Counted from the first letter of the stretch, positions 33,528 to 43,778 are shown. The stretch is 64,000 bases of DNA from Oscillospiraceae bacterium (GCA_015066395.1 SVOL01000002.1:62001-126000), one strand, 5' to 3'. Numbers and translations: made by a program. Notes: generated by a model not told the origin, from the letters alone.

Positions 33528-34901
33528 TCACCCTATTATGTCGACCGTCGAAAAACGGGTATACTGACCGTCCCAATAAAGCGGAACAGTATCCAGACCG
33601 CCGTGACGGTTTTTAGCAACGATGCATTCCGCCTTGTGCTCATCGATCTGAACATTAGGGTCGCTGTTTTCGGACTTATAATAAAGATCACGGTACATAA
33701 AGAGCACGATATCCGCATCCTGCTCGATAGAACCCGATTCTCTGAGGTCGGACAGAGCCGGTCTGTGAGATTTACCCTTGACCTCGGTGCCACGGCTGAG
33801 CTGAGCACACACCATAACCGGCACGCCCAATTCTTTAGCCATAATTTTAAGGTTACGGGTAATATCCGAAACCTCCTGAACACGGTTTTCGGTACGCTTG
33901 GCCGACTGCATGAGACCTAAATAGTCGACGATAACAAGGTCGACCTTTTTTAGTCGGCGGAGCTTGGCCTTCATTTCGGGCACGGTAATACCCGATGTCT
34001 CATCAATATAAATATTAGCCTCTTTAAGACGCTTGCTTGCCTCGTTAAGACGCACCCAATCATCAGTAGAGAGGTCACCTGTTCGCATTTTAGAACTTTC
34101 GATCATAGCTTCGCTCGACAACAAACGCTGAGCCAACTGGTCACGGCTCATCTCCAAAGAGAAGAAGCAGACCGTTTTACCTGCGGCAACGGCAACATTC
34201 CTTGCAATATTCAAGGCGAATGCGGTCTTACCCATACCGGGACGGGCACCGACAATGATAAGGTCGGATTTATTAAGACCTGTAATGATCCTATCCAGTC
34301 CCGAAAAACCGGTTGGAATACCGATGTATTCTTTTCTCGTTTCGGGGTTGCTGATCTTTGAGAGACGGATAAATGTCTCTTGGTCAATAACATCCTTTAT
34401 CGACTTTAAACCCGTTACGTCTCTGCCCTGTCTGATCTCGTAGATCTTACCCTCGGCTCTTTCAAGCAAGGTGCTTGATTCGACCTGACCGCTCGACGCT
34501 AAATCAATAATATCACGTGATGCAACGATAAGCGAACGGGTATAGAACCTGTCCTTCACGATCTCGGCATAGGTAGAAATATTAGCCGACGACGGAACGA
34601 CCTCTACCAAAGACGCCAGATACGACTTGGCGGAATTAGCCTCAAAAAGATCGTCATCCTTGATCTTTTCCAACACCGCTATGAAGTCGATGGTCTGGCT
34701 GAGCGCGCTCATTGAGGCCAGCACCTCAAAAATACGGCGGTTTTGAGGAATATAGAAATGTTCGGCCTTAAGTTGCTTACTCAAAACCTCGTTAATACTC
34801 GGGGGATCAATAAGTATGGCACCGAGCACCGACTGCTCGGCTTCGTTCGAAAAGGGAAGGCTTGCTCCCTCGAACACAGCATTTCGACTGTTTCCTGCCA
34901 T
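33528..34901 (-). CDS. dnaB: Replicative DNA helicase DnaB
   Basis: 457 residues. The N-terminal domain opens with PFSNEAEQSVLGAILIDP, and the RecA-like domain has Walker A VGARPGMGKTAFALNIA (about 217-233), VDLVIVDYLGLMQS (Walker B), SDLRESGSIEQDADIV and AKNRHGG. It unwinds DNA ahead of the replication fork. There is no intein. It is adjacent to rplI, as in most Firmicutes. Confidence 0.97.
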   Translation of the reverse strand: MAGNSRNAVFEGASLPFSNEAEQSVLGAILIDPPSINEVLSKQLKAEHFYIPQNRRIFEVLASMSALSQTIDFIAVLEKIKDDDLFEANSAKSYLASLVEVVPSSANISTYAEIVKDRFYTRSLIVASRDIIDLASSGQVESSTLLERAEGKIYEIRQGRDVTGLKSIKDVIDQETFIRLSKISNPETRKEYIGIPTGFSGLDRIITGLNKSDLIIVGARPGMGKTAFALNIARNVAVAAGKTVCFFSLEMSRDQLAQRLLSSEAMIESSKMRTGDLSTDDWVRLNEASKRLKEANIYIDETSGITVPEMKAKLRRLKKVDLVIVDYLGLMQSAKRTENRVQEVSDITRNLKIMAKELGVPVMVCAQLSRGTEVKGKSHRPALSDLRESGSIEQDADIVLFMYRDLYYKSENSDPNVQIDEHKAECIVAKNRHGGLDTVPLYWDGQYTRFSTVDIIG

Positions 34902-34913
34902 TTTTACACCTCT

Positions 34914-35354
34914 TTATTCAGTGACTTTGATACTGAGTTTTGCTACGATTCCGTTATAGAACTTGACCTCGGCAGTATACTCGCCGTAAGACTTGATATC
35001 GGCTACCGATATTTTCTTTTTATCGACCTCGAGACCGAACTTTGCCTTGATCTCACCTGCGATCTCCTTCGAAGTGACCGCACCGAAAAGCTTGCCGTTT
35101 GCGCCGGCCTTGGCCTTTATCACGATCTCCGTACCGTTTATCTTATCAGAAGCCTCGGTTGCCGCCTTTTTCTCCTCAGCAATGTGGTGAGCCTTCGAGG
35201 CTTCGCGGTTTTTAAGTTCATTCATAGCGGTGGCATTGGCCTCGACCGCCAAATTTTTCGGGAACAAAAAGTTTCTGGCGTAGCCATCAGAAGCGTTGAC
35301 CATTTCGCCCTTTTTGCCCAATCCCTTAACATCTGCGTTAAGAATAACCTTCAT
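34914..35354 (-). CDS. rplI: 50S ribosomal protein L9
   Basis: 146 residues, the usual L9 length. The N-terminal rRNA-binding domain reads [19 protein letters not shown] with [12 protein letters not shown], then a long helix connects to a C-terminal domain with [12 protein letters not shown]. It lies between gdpP and dnaB. Confidence 0.97.
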   Translation of the reverse strand: MKVILNADVKGLGKKGEMVNASDGYARNFLFPKNLAVEANATAMNELKNREASKAHHIAEEKKAATEASDKINGTEIVIKAKAGANGKLFGAVTSKEIAGEIKAKFGLEVDKKKISVADIKSYGEYTAEVKFYNGIVAKLSIKVTE

Positions 35355-35359
35355 TTATA

Positions 35360-37327
35360 TCAACCTTTCTTGCGTGTTTCTTTTTTGTACTCGTCGATAG
35401 CGGCCTTTAACTTTTCGGTTGCCGCCCCAAAACTGTCAACGCTCAGCTGGCACGCCGCCATAGTTCTGTGACCGCCGCCACCCAACTTTTCCATAATGAT
35501 CTGAACGTTCATTCCACCCAACGATCTTGCCGAAATATTGACCTCACTACCGTACTTGCAAAGCACGAACGAGCCCAACACACCGCTAATACCGAGCAAT
35601 TCATCCGCGGCCTGCGAAGAAGCTACTCGCGACACGGCATTTGCAGTCTCATTGACCGCAATGGCACAATCCTCATCATAAAGCACTGCCGAGCCGACTA
35701 TTTCGGCACGGAGCTTATAAGCGTCCATAGAACCGGCAAATAGCTTTTTGACCGTCACGGGATCGGCACCTCGGTTTCTGAGCGTTGCCGAAGCCTCAAA
35801 GGTGCGGACACCGGTGTTTAAAACAAAGTTACGGCTATCAAGCATAATGCCGGAGAGCAGAGCCTCGGCCTCTAACTGACCGATAGCCTTAGGACACATA
35901 TACTGCATCAATTCGGTCACCATTTCACAGGTCGACGATACGGCTGTTTCGTGATAAAACAGCACCGCATCATCAATGTAATCGACCGCCTTGCGATGAT
36001 GGTCGATAACCACAACATTAGTGCAGTGATTGTAGATTTCGGGACAATCCAAAAACGACGGACGGTGAACGTCGGTAATGATAAGTAAGGTCTCCTTATC
36101 AATAAGCGGCAAGACCTCTTCACCGCTCAGTATGTTGCATTCTGACTCCAGCGTTTCGGCACGCTTGTAAAGCGGCTCAGCCATAGTCTTGGATCTGTCA
36201 AGAACGATATAAGCGTCCTTGCCGAGAGACTTGGCCGCACTTGCCAAAGCGATGCAGGAGCCCAACGCATCCAAGTCTGCAAATCTATGTCCCATAAGAA
36301 CAACATTCGAACTCGAGGTTATAAGACCCTTAAGGCTGTTAGCAATGATACGGGCTCTGACCTTGTTATGCTTTTCGATAGCGCCGGCCACACCGCCGTA
36401 GAACTTGTACTCATTGTTGGGCAGTTTGACAACGGCCTGGTCACCGCCGCGTCCCAAAGCCATTTCCAACGCCTGGTTAGCCATCTCGCTGCACTCCAAT
36501 AAGTCAGCACCACCTATACCGACACCGATAGAAAGCGTTGCATTGCTGTCACCGAATTTTATTTCACGCACACGGTCCAGAACGTTGAACCCATGCTCAC
36601 CCAAAGCATGGAAGTGACGCTCCTCCATAACCATAATATATCGGTCACCCGACAGCTTGCGGCAGATACTCGAAACATGGGAAACAAAGCCCTCGATCTT
36701 TTTCTGCACCTCGCTTCTGAACGAAGCGATCTCGCTGTCTTTAGCGTTTTTCATTATTTCATCGATATTATCGAGTGCGACTATAGCCACAACAGGTCTG
36801 GTCGCGGCATATTCATCGGCGATGTTGCGAAGCTCGGTAATATCAAACAGATAATAGATCTTAAGCGGTGTACCCTCGCCGTCAACATTCGAATCGGTCA
36901 CCGAGAAGATACGGTCGCCCAAAGAGATCTCGGTCTTACCGTCACGTAGTTCGTTTCTAAAGGACAAACCGAAGACCTTATCAACATTTTTGCCTACCAC
37001 CTGAGTCGCATCAGGAATATCCTCTTCAAACGAAGGGTTGTACCATACGATCTCACCCTGCTCGGTAGCGATCAAAACAGGCACCTTGAGTTCGCTCAAA
37101 GCCCTTGACTGCGCAGTCGAAATTCCCTTTGAAACACCCGAGATTATACGGCCGATGTTAGTATGCAGACCGAGCAACGTAACGACTGTTACGATCGCTC
37201 CGACAGCAGTCAGCACCAACGAGATCTCAAAGGCGTATTTGGGCAAAAAGTATCCGGTTGCGACCGTTACTGCCAACAATGAAAGCAGTATTACAAAGAC
37301 CTTGCCCACTCCCCATATTTTTCTCAT
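35360..37327 (-). CDS. gdpP: GdpP-type cyclic-di-AMP phosphodiesterase
   Basis: 655 residues. Two N-terminal membrane helices (about 8-55), a PAS-like sensor (about 75-165), a degenerate GGDEF domain (about 170-300, no GGDEF motif) and a DHH/DHHA1 phosphodiesterase (about 335-655). The latter has GHRFADLDALGSC, VVIDHHRKAV (DHH) and GGGGHRTMAA. GdpP hydrolyses c-di-AMP to pApA and so affects cell wall and potassium homeostasis. It lies 32 bp after rnj. Confidence 0.94.
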   Translation of the reverse strand: MRKIWGVGKVFVILLSLLAVTVATGYFLPKYAFEISLVLTAVGAIVTVVTLLGLHTNIGRIISGVSKGISTAQSRALSELKVPVLIATEQGEIVWYNPSFEEDIPDATQVVGKNVDKVFGLSFRNELRDGKTEISLGDRIFSVTDSNVDGEGTPLKIYYLFDITELRNIADEYAATRPVVAIVALDNIDEIMKNAKDSEIASFRSEVQKKIEGFVSHVSSICRKLSGDRYIMVMEERHFHALGEHGFNVLDRVREIKFGDSNATLSIGVGIGGADLLECSEMANQALEMALGRGGDQAVVKLPNNEYKFYGGVAGAIEKHNKVRARIIANSLKGLITSSSNVVLMGHRFADLDALGSCIALASAAKSLGKDAYIVLDRSKTMAEPLYKRAETLESECNILSGEEVLPLIDKETLLIITDVHRPSFLDCPEIYNHCTNVVVIDHHRKAVDYIDDAVLFYHETAVSSTCEMVTELMQYMCPKAIGQLEAEALLSGIMLDSRNFVLNTGVRTFEASATLRNRGADPVTVKKLFAGSMDAYKLRAEIVGSAVLYDEDCAIAVNETANAVSRVASSQAADELLGISGVLGSFVLCKYGSEVNISARSLGGMNVQIIMEKLGGGGHRTMAACQLSVDSFGAATEKLKAAIDEYKKETRKKG

Positions 37328-37356
37328 ACTTTACCTCCCTCAATAAAAGGGTAAAT

Positions 37357-39264
37357 TTAAATCTCCATAAATATCGGCAGAACCATAGGACTACGTCCGG
37401 TCTGCTCATAAAGGAATCGGGCCAAACCGTCACGCACACGTGATTTTACGGTCGACCAATCTCTGATGTTCGAAAGATAACACTTTTCAAGCACATCGCA
37501 TACGACCTCTCTCGCCTCATCCATCAGTTCTTCCGATTCTTTGACGTAAACAAAACCTCTCGAAATAACGTCGGGACCGGCGATAACCTCTCTGGTCACC
37601 GAATCGACCGAGACGGCGACAACAAAGATACCGTCTTCAGCCAGGTGCTTACGGTCGCGGAGAACCACGTTGCCGACATCGCCGACACCGAAGCCGTCGA
37701 CCAGCACCTCACCGGCCTGGACCGTTTCGACGACCTTCATATAGTCCTCACATATCTCAACCACATTGCCGTTAGCACCGATCAGAATATTCTCGCTCGG
37801 CACACCGACAGCCTCAGCCAAACCTGCGTGCTTTACAAGATGCTTCTGCTCGCCGTGAACCGGTATAAAATACTTAGGCTTCACTATATCGAGCATTATC
37901 TTCAGTTCGTCCTGGCAAGCGTGTCCCGAAACGTGAACGTCGTACATCTTCTCATAAACGACCTCGGCTTGGAGTTTCATCAACTCGTTTATAACCTTAG
38001 TAACCGTCTTTTCGTTACCGGGGATCGGTGTTGCCGAAATGATGATCATATCCGAAGGACCAATCAGCACCTTGCGATGGTCGTTGAACGCCATACGGTG
38101 CAAAGCCGACATAGGTTCACCCTGGCTGCCGGTAGTAATAATAACCAACTGTTCAGGCATGTAACGCTTTATCATATCAATGTCGATAAGCACATTGTCG
38201 GGAACATTCAGGTACCCAAGTTCGCTTGCGACCTGGACAACATTCTGCATACTTCTGCCGGAGACGGCAACCTTTCGGTCACATCGGACAGCCTCGTCGA
38301 TTATCTGCTGAACTCTGTGGATGTTAGAGGAAAAGGTCGCAACGACGATCCTTCTGTTCCCCGCCTTTTTAAAGAGGTTAGAAAACGACTCGCCGACGAT
38401 ACGCTCCGACTGGGTGAATCCCGGTCGTTCGGCATTGGTCGAATCCGAGAGCAACGCCAATACTCCGCTCTTTCCGAGCTCGGCAAAACGTCCGAGGTCA
38501 ATAACGTGACCGTCGATAGGTGTAGTATCTATCTTGAAGTCACCCGTCTGCACAATAAGTCCCGCAGGTGAGCTCACCGCGACAGCGACTGCATCGGGAA
38601 TCGAATGGTTAACGTGAATAAACTCGACCGAAAATGCGCCCAAACTCACCTTGTCACCGGGTTTTACGACGTTAAGCTTCGCACTCTCGAGCAATTTATG
38701 CTCCTTTAATTTTCCGCGAATAAGACCAACGGTAAGTGCCGTACCGTAAATCGGGATATTGCATTCCCTTAAAAGATACGGAATCGCACCGATATGATCC
38801 TCGTGACCGTGGGTAACGACAAGACCTCTTATTCTGTCAACGTTTTTAACGATATGCGAAAAATCGGGAATAACAATGTCAATACCCGGCATTTCCTCGT
38901 CCGGGAAAGACATACCGCAATCGACCAAGAACATATCATTTTCATACTCATAAAGAGTGATGTTCTTGCCTATCTCACCCAGGCCGCCGAGCGGTGTCAG
39001 CTTTACGGGGCTTGCCTTGAGTTTTGACAAAGGCTTGCTGGGTTTGCGGTAATTCTTTGAATAACGGTATGCCGATCTACTGCGGTTCTTTGATCCGGAT
39101 TCAGTCTTTTCTATCGACTCCGCCGCTTTGTTCTGAGCCTTAGAAGTGCTCTTTTTATTCGATTTTGTATAGTTCTGATTAGCCTTAGCCGAATTTTTCT
39201 TCTGTCTCTTCAAATTATTGATCGCTGATGTGATCTCGGCATTACTGCTTTTGTTAACTGCCAT
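37357..39264 (-). CDS. rnj: Ribonuclease J
   Basis: 635 residues. A basic, Lys/Asn/Ser-rich N-terminal extension of about 75 residues precedes the metallo-beta-lactamase/beta-CASP core, with LGGLGEIGKNITLYEYE, the zinc motif HGHEDHIGAIP (about 155-165), and TGSQGEPMSALHRMA and VHVSGHACQDEL in the beta-CASP part. It is both an exo- and an endoribonuclease for mRNA decay and rRNA maturation. The extension is longer than in B. subtilis RNase J1 and probably binds RNA. It is first gene of the operon. Confidence 0.95.
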   Translation of the reverse strand: MAVNKSSNAEITSAINNLKRQKKNSAKANQNYTKSNKKSTSKAQNKAAESIEKTESGSKNRSRSAYRYSKNYRKPSKPLSKLKASPVKLTPLGGLGEIGKNITLYEYENDMFLVDCGMSFPDEEMPGIDIVIPDFSHIVKNVDRIRGLVVTHGHEDHIGAIPYLLRECNIPIYGTALTVGLIRGKLKEHKLLESAKLNVVKPGDKVSLGAFSVEFIHVNHSIPDAVAVAVSSPAGLIVQTGDFKIDTTPIDGHVIDLGRFAELGKSGVLALLSDSTNAERPGFTQSERIVGESFSNLFKKAGNRRIVVATFSSNIHRVQQIIDEAVRCDRKVAVSGRSMQNVVQVASELGYLNVPDNVLIDIDMIKRYMPEQLVIITTGSQGEPMSALHRMAFNDHRKVLIGPSDMIIISATPIPGNEKTVTKVINELMKLQAEVVYEKMYDVHVSGHACQDELKIMLDIVKPKYFIPVHGEQKHLVKHAGLAEAVGVPSENILIGANGNVVEICEDYMKVVETVQAGEVLVDGFGVGDVGNVVLRDRKHLAEDGIFVVAVSVDSVTREVIAGPDVISRGFVYVKESEELMDEAREVVCDVLEKCYLSNIRDWSTVKSRVRDGLARFLYEQTGRSPMVLPIFMEI

Positions 39265-39380
39265 TAATGAACTCCTTTTAACCTTTAATATATGTATATA
39301 ATTCTTCGAATTTGTTTTATTCCGACTGTGACAACCGTAAATTAACCCACATTACAAATAATTACATTTATACAGACTAT

Positions 39381-39409
39381 ATTTTACCTCAAAACCGTCA
39401 ATATGTCAA
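39381..39409 (-). promoter_or_regulatory. Promoter of the rnj-gdpP-rplI-dnaB-tilS-ftsH operon
   Basis: TTGACA (39409-39404), 17-bp spacer and TAAAAT (39386-39381), about 115 bp upstream of rnj. The long leader (39265-39375) has no other recognisable element. Confidence 0.8.
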
Positions 39410-39415
39410 GCAACT

Positions 39416-39440
39416 ATATAATTATATAATTATATATATT
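39416..39440. repeat. AT-only low-complexity tract
   Basis: About 25 bp of alternating TATAATTATA lie just upstream of the rnj -35, possibly an UP-element-like or bendable region. Nothing coding. Confidence 0.5.
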
Positions 39441-39468
39441 ATTACTTGAACCGCGCGATTTTAAACAT

Positions 39469-39500
39469 AAAAAAGCACCCTGCCTCAAAAGACAGGGTGC
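39469..39500 (-). terminator. Terminator of gapA
   Basis: Stem GCACCCTG/CAGGGTGC (39475-39482 with 39493-39500), followed leftward by six U. Confidence 0.88.
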
Positions 39501-39520
39501 CGATCATTTGAAATCTTAAA

Positions 39521-40552
39521 TTAGATCTCTGCGAAGTACTTGATAGTACGAACCATCTGGCTGGTGTAGGAGTTCTCGTTATCGTACCAAGAAACGACCT
39601 GTACCTGATAGGTGTCATCATCGATCTTCGCAACCATGGTCTGGGTTGCATCGAAGAGAGAACCGTAGGTCATACCAATGATATCGGAAGAAACGATGTC
39701 CTCGGTGTTGTAGCCGAAGGAAGCAGAAGAAGCAGCCTTCATAGCAGCGTTGATACCTTCAACGGTAACATCCTTGCCCTTAACAACAGCAACAAGAATA
39801 GTGGTAGAACCGGTGCAGGTAGGAACTCTCTGAGCAGAGCCGATGAGCTTGCCGTTGAGCTCGGGGATAACAAGACCAATAGCCTTTGCAGCGCCGGTAG
39901 AGTTAGGAACGATGTTCTGTGCGCCTGCACGTGCACGGCGGAGGTCACCCTTTCTGTGAGGACCGTCGAGGATCATCTGATCGCCGGTGTAAGCGTGAAC
40001 AGTGGTCATGATACCGCTCTGAATGGGAGCGTAATCATTAAGAGCCTTAGCCATGGGAGCGAGGCAGTTGGTGGTGCAGGAAGCTGCAGAAATGATCTTG
40101 TCCTCAGCAGTAAGAACGTTCTCGTTAACGCTGAAAACAACGGTGGGAAGATCCTTACCTGCAGGAGCAGAAATAACAACCTTCTTAGCACCTGCATCGA
40201 TGTGAGCCTGGCTCTTTTCCTTAGAGCAGTAGAAACCGGTGCACTCGAGAACTACGTCTACGCCGATCTCACCCCAAGGAAGATCCTTAGCGTCCTTCTC
40301 AGCATAGATCTTAAGGGTCTTGCCGTCTACAGTGATGGTACCTGCTTCGTCGTCAGCCTCAACAGTGTGAAGGTTCTGACCGACTGCACCGCAGTAACCG
40401 CCCTGTGCGGTGTCGTACTTAAGAAGATGAGCAAGCATAGAGGGCTTGGTGAGGTCGTTGATAGCAACAACTTCATAACCTTCTGCGCCGAACATCTGAC
40501 GGAATGCGAGACGACCGATACGGCCGAATCCGTTAATAGCAACTTTAACCAT
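39521..40552 (-). CDS. gapA: Glyceraldehyde-3-phosphate dehydrogenase
   Basis: 343 residues. NAD-binding [15 protein letters not shown] at the start, and catalytic Cys in [17 protein letters not shown] (about 153-169). The C-terminus reads [13 protein letters not shown]. It oxidises glyceraldehyde-3-phosphate to 1,3-bisphosphoglycerate with NAD. AGGAGGT lies before the ATG. It is monocistronic with a promoter and a strong terminator, and codon use looks highly biased as expected for an abundant enzyme. Confidence 0.98.
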   Translation of the reverse strand: MVKVAINGFGRIGRLAFRQMFGAEGYEVVAINDLTKPSMLAHLLKYDTAQGGYCGAVGQNLHTVEADDEAGTITVDGKTLKIYAEKDAKDLPWGEIGVDVVLECTGFYCSKEKSQAHIDAGAKKVVISAPAGKDLPTVVFSVNENVLTAEDKIISAASCTTNCLAPMAKALNDYAPIQSGIMTTVHAYTGDQMILDGPHRKGDLRRARAGAQNIVPNSTGAAKAIGLVIPELNGKLIGSAQRVPTCTGSTTILVAVVKGKDVTVEGINAAMKAASSASFGYNTEDIVSSDIIGMTYGSLFDATQTMVAKIDDDTYQVQVVSWYDNENSYTSQMVRTIKYFAEI

Positions 40553-40585
40553 TGGAATTACCTCCTAAAATAATTTACATTAGGT

Positions 40586-40614
40586 ATTTTAACCCTTTTT
40601 TCTAAATTTTTCAA
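40586..40614 (-). promoter_or_regulatory. Promoter of gapA
   Basis: TTGAAA (40614-40609), 17-bp spacer and TAAAAT (40591-40586). Confidence 0.75.
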
Positions 40615-40705
40615 GTACTTTGTAGAATTTTTAACGACATTTTTATTAACTAAAAATCATTTTTTTAGTGCAAATTGCATATAAATTATGCTTTTTGCCA
40701 GAGTT

Positions 40706-42292
40706 TTATATTTCACGCGACACGGCGTTGATGATCTGCTCGGCTGTCTTCAGCCCGTCGACCGCCGCTGAAGTGATGCCGCCTGCATAGCCCGCACCCT
40801 CACCGCAAGGGTAAAGCCCTCTGAGACTCGACTCACCTTTGTCATTTCGCAATATGCGCACGGGTGACGAGCTTCTGGTCTCTGGTGCCGTCAGTACCGC
40901 ACCGCTGCTGCCAAAACCTTTCAACCTGCGGTCAAGAAGTACTATTCCCTCTCGCATTGCCTCAGTCACAAAGCCCGGCAAAACATTGTCGATATTACCA
41001 AACGCGGTTTTTGGGTTGACCGTAGGTGTGACAGTTGAACCGCTGTTTCCGCGCTTTAAAAAGTCTCCGACAGTCTGTGACACAGGTCTGCCCTTACCCT
41101 CTATAAAGGCTTTTCTCTCGATCTCTCGTTGGAAATACATTCCGTCCAGCACATCGCCTTTATAGTAATCCTCAACACCGACGCCGACCAACAAAGCCGC
41201 GTTGGAATTGACACCGTCACGTTTGGAGTAACTCATTCCGTTGACGGCTATTCCGTCCTGCTCGCTCGAGGCGTTGACAACAACACCGCCGGGACACATA
41301 CAGAATGTGAACACACCGCGACCGTTTTCTAAATGACACGCGAGCTTATAATCGGCGGCGCCCAAATTGGGATGATCGGCAAATTTTCCGTACTGTGAAC
41401 GGTTTATGTCAGCCTGCAGATGCTCAATTCTGGCACCTATCGCAAACGGCTTCGGCTCCAGCGCGATGCCTTCGGTTTTGACTTTTTCAAACGTATCCCT
41501 TGCCGAGTGTCCGACCGCTAAAACACAATGATCGGTCTCTATAAACTTATCGCCCTCAGGCGCGCAAATATTCAACCCTAAAAGCCGCCCATTTTTTGAT
41601 TCAAAGCCGACCACCCGATGCTCAAAAAGCACCTCACCGCCGCAATTTATTATCTCTCGGCGAATGGATTTTACAACCTCTACAAGGACGTCTGTGCCTA
41701 TGTGCGGCTTCGCGTCATAGAGTATTCTTTCCCCTGCACCGTGAACGGCAAACACGCGTAAAACCTCGCGGATCCGCGGGTCTTTGATACCTGTATTCAG
41801 CTTTCCGTCAGAAAAAGTACCTGCTCCGCCTTCACCGAACTGAACGTTGGAGTTTTCATCCAAACTACCGCCGTTCCAAAAGGCGTCAACATCGCGTTTT
41901 CTGCTGTCGGCGTCCTTTCCGCGTTCAAGCACCAGCGGACAAAGTCCGGCTTTAGCCAGACTCAACGCCGCAAACATTCCGGCAGGACCAAAGCCTATAA
42001 CTACCGGTCTTTTTTTCGATTTTAAAGCAGTTTTCCAATCATACTTCGCTTCCAAAAACGGCTCCGGCTTAAAGCGTTTCAATGCCTTTAAAAGACCCTT
42101 TTCATCAGGCGATTCAACCAAAAAAGCACAGTTAAAATGCACCGCGTCACGACGCCTTGCATCAACACCCTTTTTAAAAAGTTTTACAGTTGCAATTTTC
42201 GGTAGACCGACTTTTAAAACACGTTCCAAAAGCCCCTTTATATCGGAAAAATCACCGTCAAGGTCAACCTTTATATTTCTTATAATTATCAT
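40706..42292 (-). CDS. FAD-dependent dehydrogenase (COG2509 type)
   Basis: 528 residues. An N-terminal ferredoxin-like domain of about 90 residues precedes the FAD Rossmann motif VVIGFGPAGMFAALSLAKAG (about 96-115). Then VQFGEGGAGTFSDGKLNTG, CMCPGGVVVNASSE and a C-terminal YPCGEGAGYAGGITSAAVDG complete the FAD-binding halves. The family is widespread in anaerobes, and its substrate is unknown. It overlaps the following oxidoreductase gene by 4 bp, so the two are coupled. Confidence 0.85.
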   Translation of the reverse strand: MIIIRNIKVDLDGDFSDIKGLLERVLKVGLPKIATVKLFKKGVDARRRDAVHFNCAFLVESPDEKGLLKALKRFKPEPFLEAKYDWKTALKSKKRPVVIGFGPAGMFAALSLAKAGLCPLVLERGKDADSRKRDVDAFWNGGSLDENSNVQFGEGGAGTFSDGKLNTGIKDPRIREVLRVFAVHGAGERILYDAKPHIGTDVLVEVVKSIRREIINCGGEVLFEHRVVGFESKNGRLLGLNICAPEGDKFIETDHCVLAVGHSARDTFEKVKTEGIALEPKPFAIGARIEHLQADINRSQYGKFADHPNLGAADYKLACHLENGRGVFTFCMCPGGVVVNASSEQDGIAVNGMSYSKRDGVNSNAALLVGVGVEDYYKGDVLDGMYFQREIERKAFIEGKGRPVSQTVGDFLKRGNSGSTVTPTVNPKTAFGNIDNVLPGFVTEAMREGIVLLDRRLKGFGSSGAVLTAPETRSSSPVRILRNDKGESSLRGLYPCGEGAGYAGGITSAAVDGLKTAEQIINAVSREI

Positions 42293-43503
42293 TTTTTATC
42301 ACTCAAATACGACACAGCAGCGTTGGCCGCCACATAGGCCGAACTCCAGGCAAAAGCAAGATTGTAACCGCCGCAATCACCGTCAACATTCAACACCTCG
42401 CCGACAGCAAACAAGCCCTTAGCCTTTTTAGACATAAGGTTATCGAAAAACTGAGCTGTACTCGCACCGCCTACGGTGACCTGAGCATTCTCAAAGCCCG
42501 TTGTTCCCTGCACCTTAAATCGCATACACTTCAAGTGGTCGGTAATCACCATAATATCCTTTTCGCACAAATCGGAGAACACGCCGTCCAACGGAAAACC
42601 GCAGAGCTTAGTCACAACCTGACCGATACGTTTGTGCAAAAAACCCGTAAACAATTCTGAGATCGGTCGGTCAGGATATCTTTTTACCTTTTCAAAAAGC
42701 ATACTGCCGAGAACTTCTTTGTCGTAGTCGGGAACAAGATCGAGCGTCACTATCGGGTGCTCACCTATTGCTAAGCGAGACACCTGCAGGATCGGCGGAC
42801 CCGAAAGACCGTAATCGCAAAACAGAACCTCGCCGAATTCAGAACGATTACCTAAAGACGACGACATTTTAACAACAGCATCGACCTTGATGCCCTTCAA
42901 CTGACGAACAACGGCATTATCGGTCTTTAACTGCACGATGCCGGGATAGACCGGCTCGATCTTATGACCCAAAGACCTCAAGATGTCATAACCCGACTCG
43001 TTTCCCAGCTTACCGCCGGCCTTACCGCCGGTCGCAACCACGACCGAGCGGAACCTTTCGCTGCCTTCTTCTGTATTACAGATAAAAATCTCACCGTCAC
43101 GCTTGACCGTTTCGACAGCTAACCCTACACGGAGTTCAACACCCGATTCCTCGGCCGCGAACCGCAAAGCATCGACTACCGACGCGGCCTGCAAAGACCG
43201 AGGGAAAGCCTTTTCGCCCTCCAATTTAAACGGCACACCCAAAGACTCAAAAAACGCTTTTTGGCGTTCATAACCGAAGGTGTCAAGGCACTTTGCCGCC
43301 AACTCACGGTCGCCGTGATAGTTTGCAGGCAAGGCCGCCGCATTGGAAATATTGCACCGACCGTTACCCGTGACTGCTATCTTTTTACCGACACGGTCAC
43401 GGGCTTCATATAAAACGACCGAAACGTCTGGCTTGATCCTTTTTACGGCAACGGCAAAAAACAAGCCTGCCGCACCGCCGCCAATAACCGCTATGTCCTT
43501 CAT
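42289..43503 (-). CDS. BaiN/HI0933-like flavoprotein
   Basis: 404 residues. FAD motif IAVIGGGAAGLFFAVAV at the N-terminus, EARDRVGKKIAVTGNGRCNISN, VVATGGKAGGKLGNESG and a C-terminal FAVGEVLNVDGDCGGYNLAFAW. This matches the HI0933/YhiN family, one member of which (BaiN) reduces bile-acid intermediates; most members are of unknown function. It is transcribed with the preceding flavoprotein from its own promoter at 43537-43565. Confidence 0.87.
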   Translation of the reverse strand: MKDIAVIGGGAAGLFFAVAVKRIKPDVSVVLYEARDRVGKKIAVTGNGRCNISNAAALPANYHGDRELAAKCLDTFGYERQKAFFESLGVPFKLEGEKAFPRSLQAASVVDALRFAAEESGVELRVGLAVETVKRDGEIFICNTEEGSERFRSVVVATGGKAGGKLGNESGYDILRSLGHKIEPVYPGIVQLKTDNAVVRQLKGIKVDAVVKMSSSLGNRSEFGEVLFCDYGLSGPPILQVSRLAIGEHPIVTLDLVPDYDKEVLGSMLFEKVKRYPDRPISELFTGFLHKRIGQVVTKLCGFPLDGVFSDLCEKDIMVITDHLKCMRFKVQGTTGFENAQVTVGGASTAQFFDNLMSKKAKGLFAVGEVLNVDGDCGGYNLAFAWSSAYVAANAAVSYLSDKK

Positions 43504-43536
43504 TTTTCAAACCTCCGTCTCAGACTTATCCTATTT

Positions 43537-43565
43537 ATTTTACCACATCGGCTCCCGACCGTCAA
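43537..43565 (-). promoter_or_regulatory. Promoter of the two-flavoprotein operon
   Basis: TTGACG (43565-43560), 17-bp spacer and TAAAAT (43542-43537). Confidence 0.7.
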
Positions 43566-43583
43566 CAACCATATCCAAAACAA

Positions 43584-43615
43584 GACCCGCAAACGAGCGA
43601 ACTCGTTTGCGGGTC
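43584..43615 (-). terminator. Hairpin after the first secreted-protein/peptide unit
   Basis: A perfect 14-bp stem (43584-43597 with 43602-43615) with loop CGAA. The leftward tail is only TTGTTTTGG, so it is a moderate terminator. It ends the transcript carrying the peptide gene at 43647. Confidence 0.75.
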
Positions 43616-43646
43616 GTTTAGTTCAGGTCAAATTGTAAACCTTTAA

Positions 43647-43778
43647 TTAGTCCTGAGTACCGAAGAGACCGCCCCAGATGTCAACGTCCTTGAAGGAAAC
43701 GATAGTCTCGACATCAGCAACTGCAGTATCAGCAAAAACTGCTTCGATCTCTACCATGGGGTTTTCGTAAATTTTCAT
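43647..43778 (-). CDS. 43-residue peptide, paired with the secreted protein (copy 1)
   Basis: A complete small gene: AGGAGGT lies 7 nt before ATG 43778, and it stops with TAA at 43647. It begins 20 bp after the stop of the secreted-protein gene, so it shares that transcript. The product starts MKIYENPMVEIEAVFADTAV and continues ADVETIVSF, ending WGGLFGTQD. It is acidic, lacks a signal peptide and has no Cys. It aligns along its length with the peptide at 46048-46176, sharing TAVADVET, VS, K, W, GLF and T. It belongs to the short MKxYExP-type leader-like peptides seen in Ruminococcaceae. Function is unknown. Confidence 0.85.
   Translation of the reverse strand: MKIYENPMVEIEAVFADTAVADVETIVSFKDVDIWGGLFGTQD

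Noticed and set aside
37645-38571. A 308-residue rightward frame opposite rnj
   Set aside because: It overlaps the RNase J catalytic core on the other strand and has no start signals.
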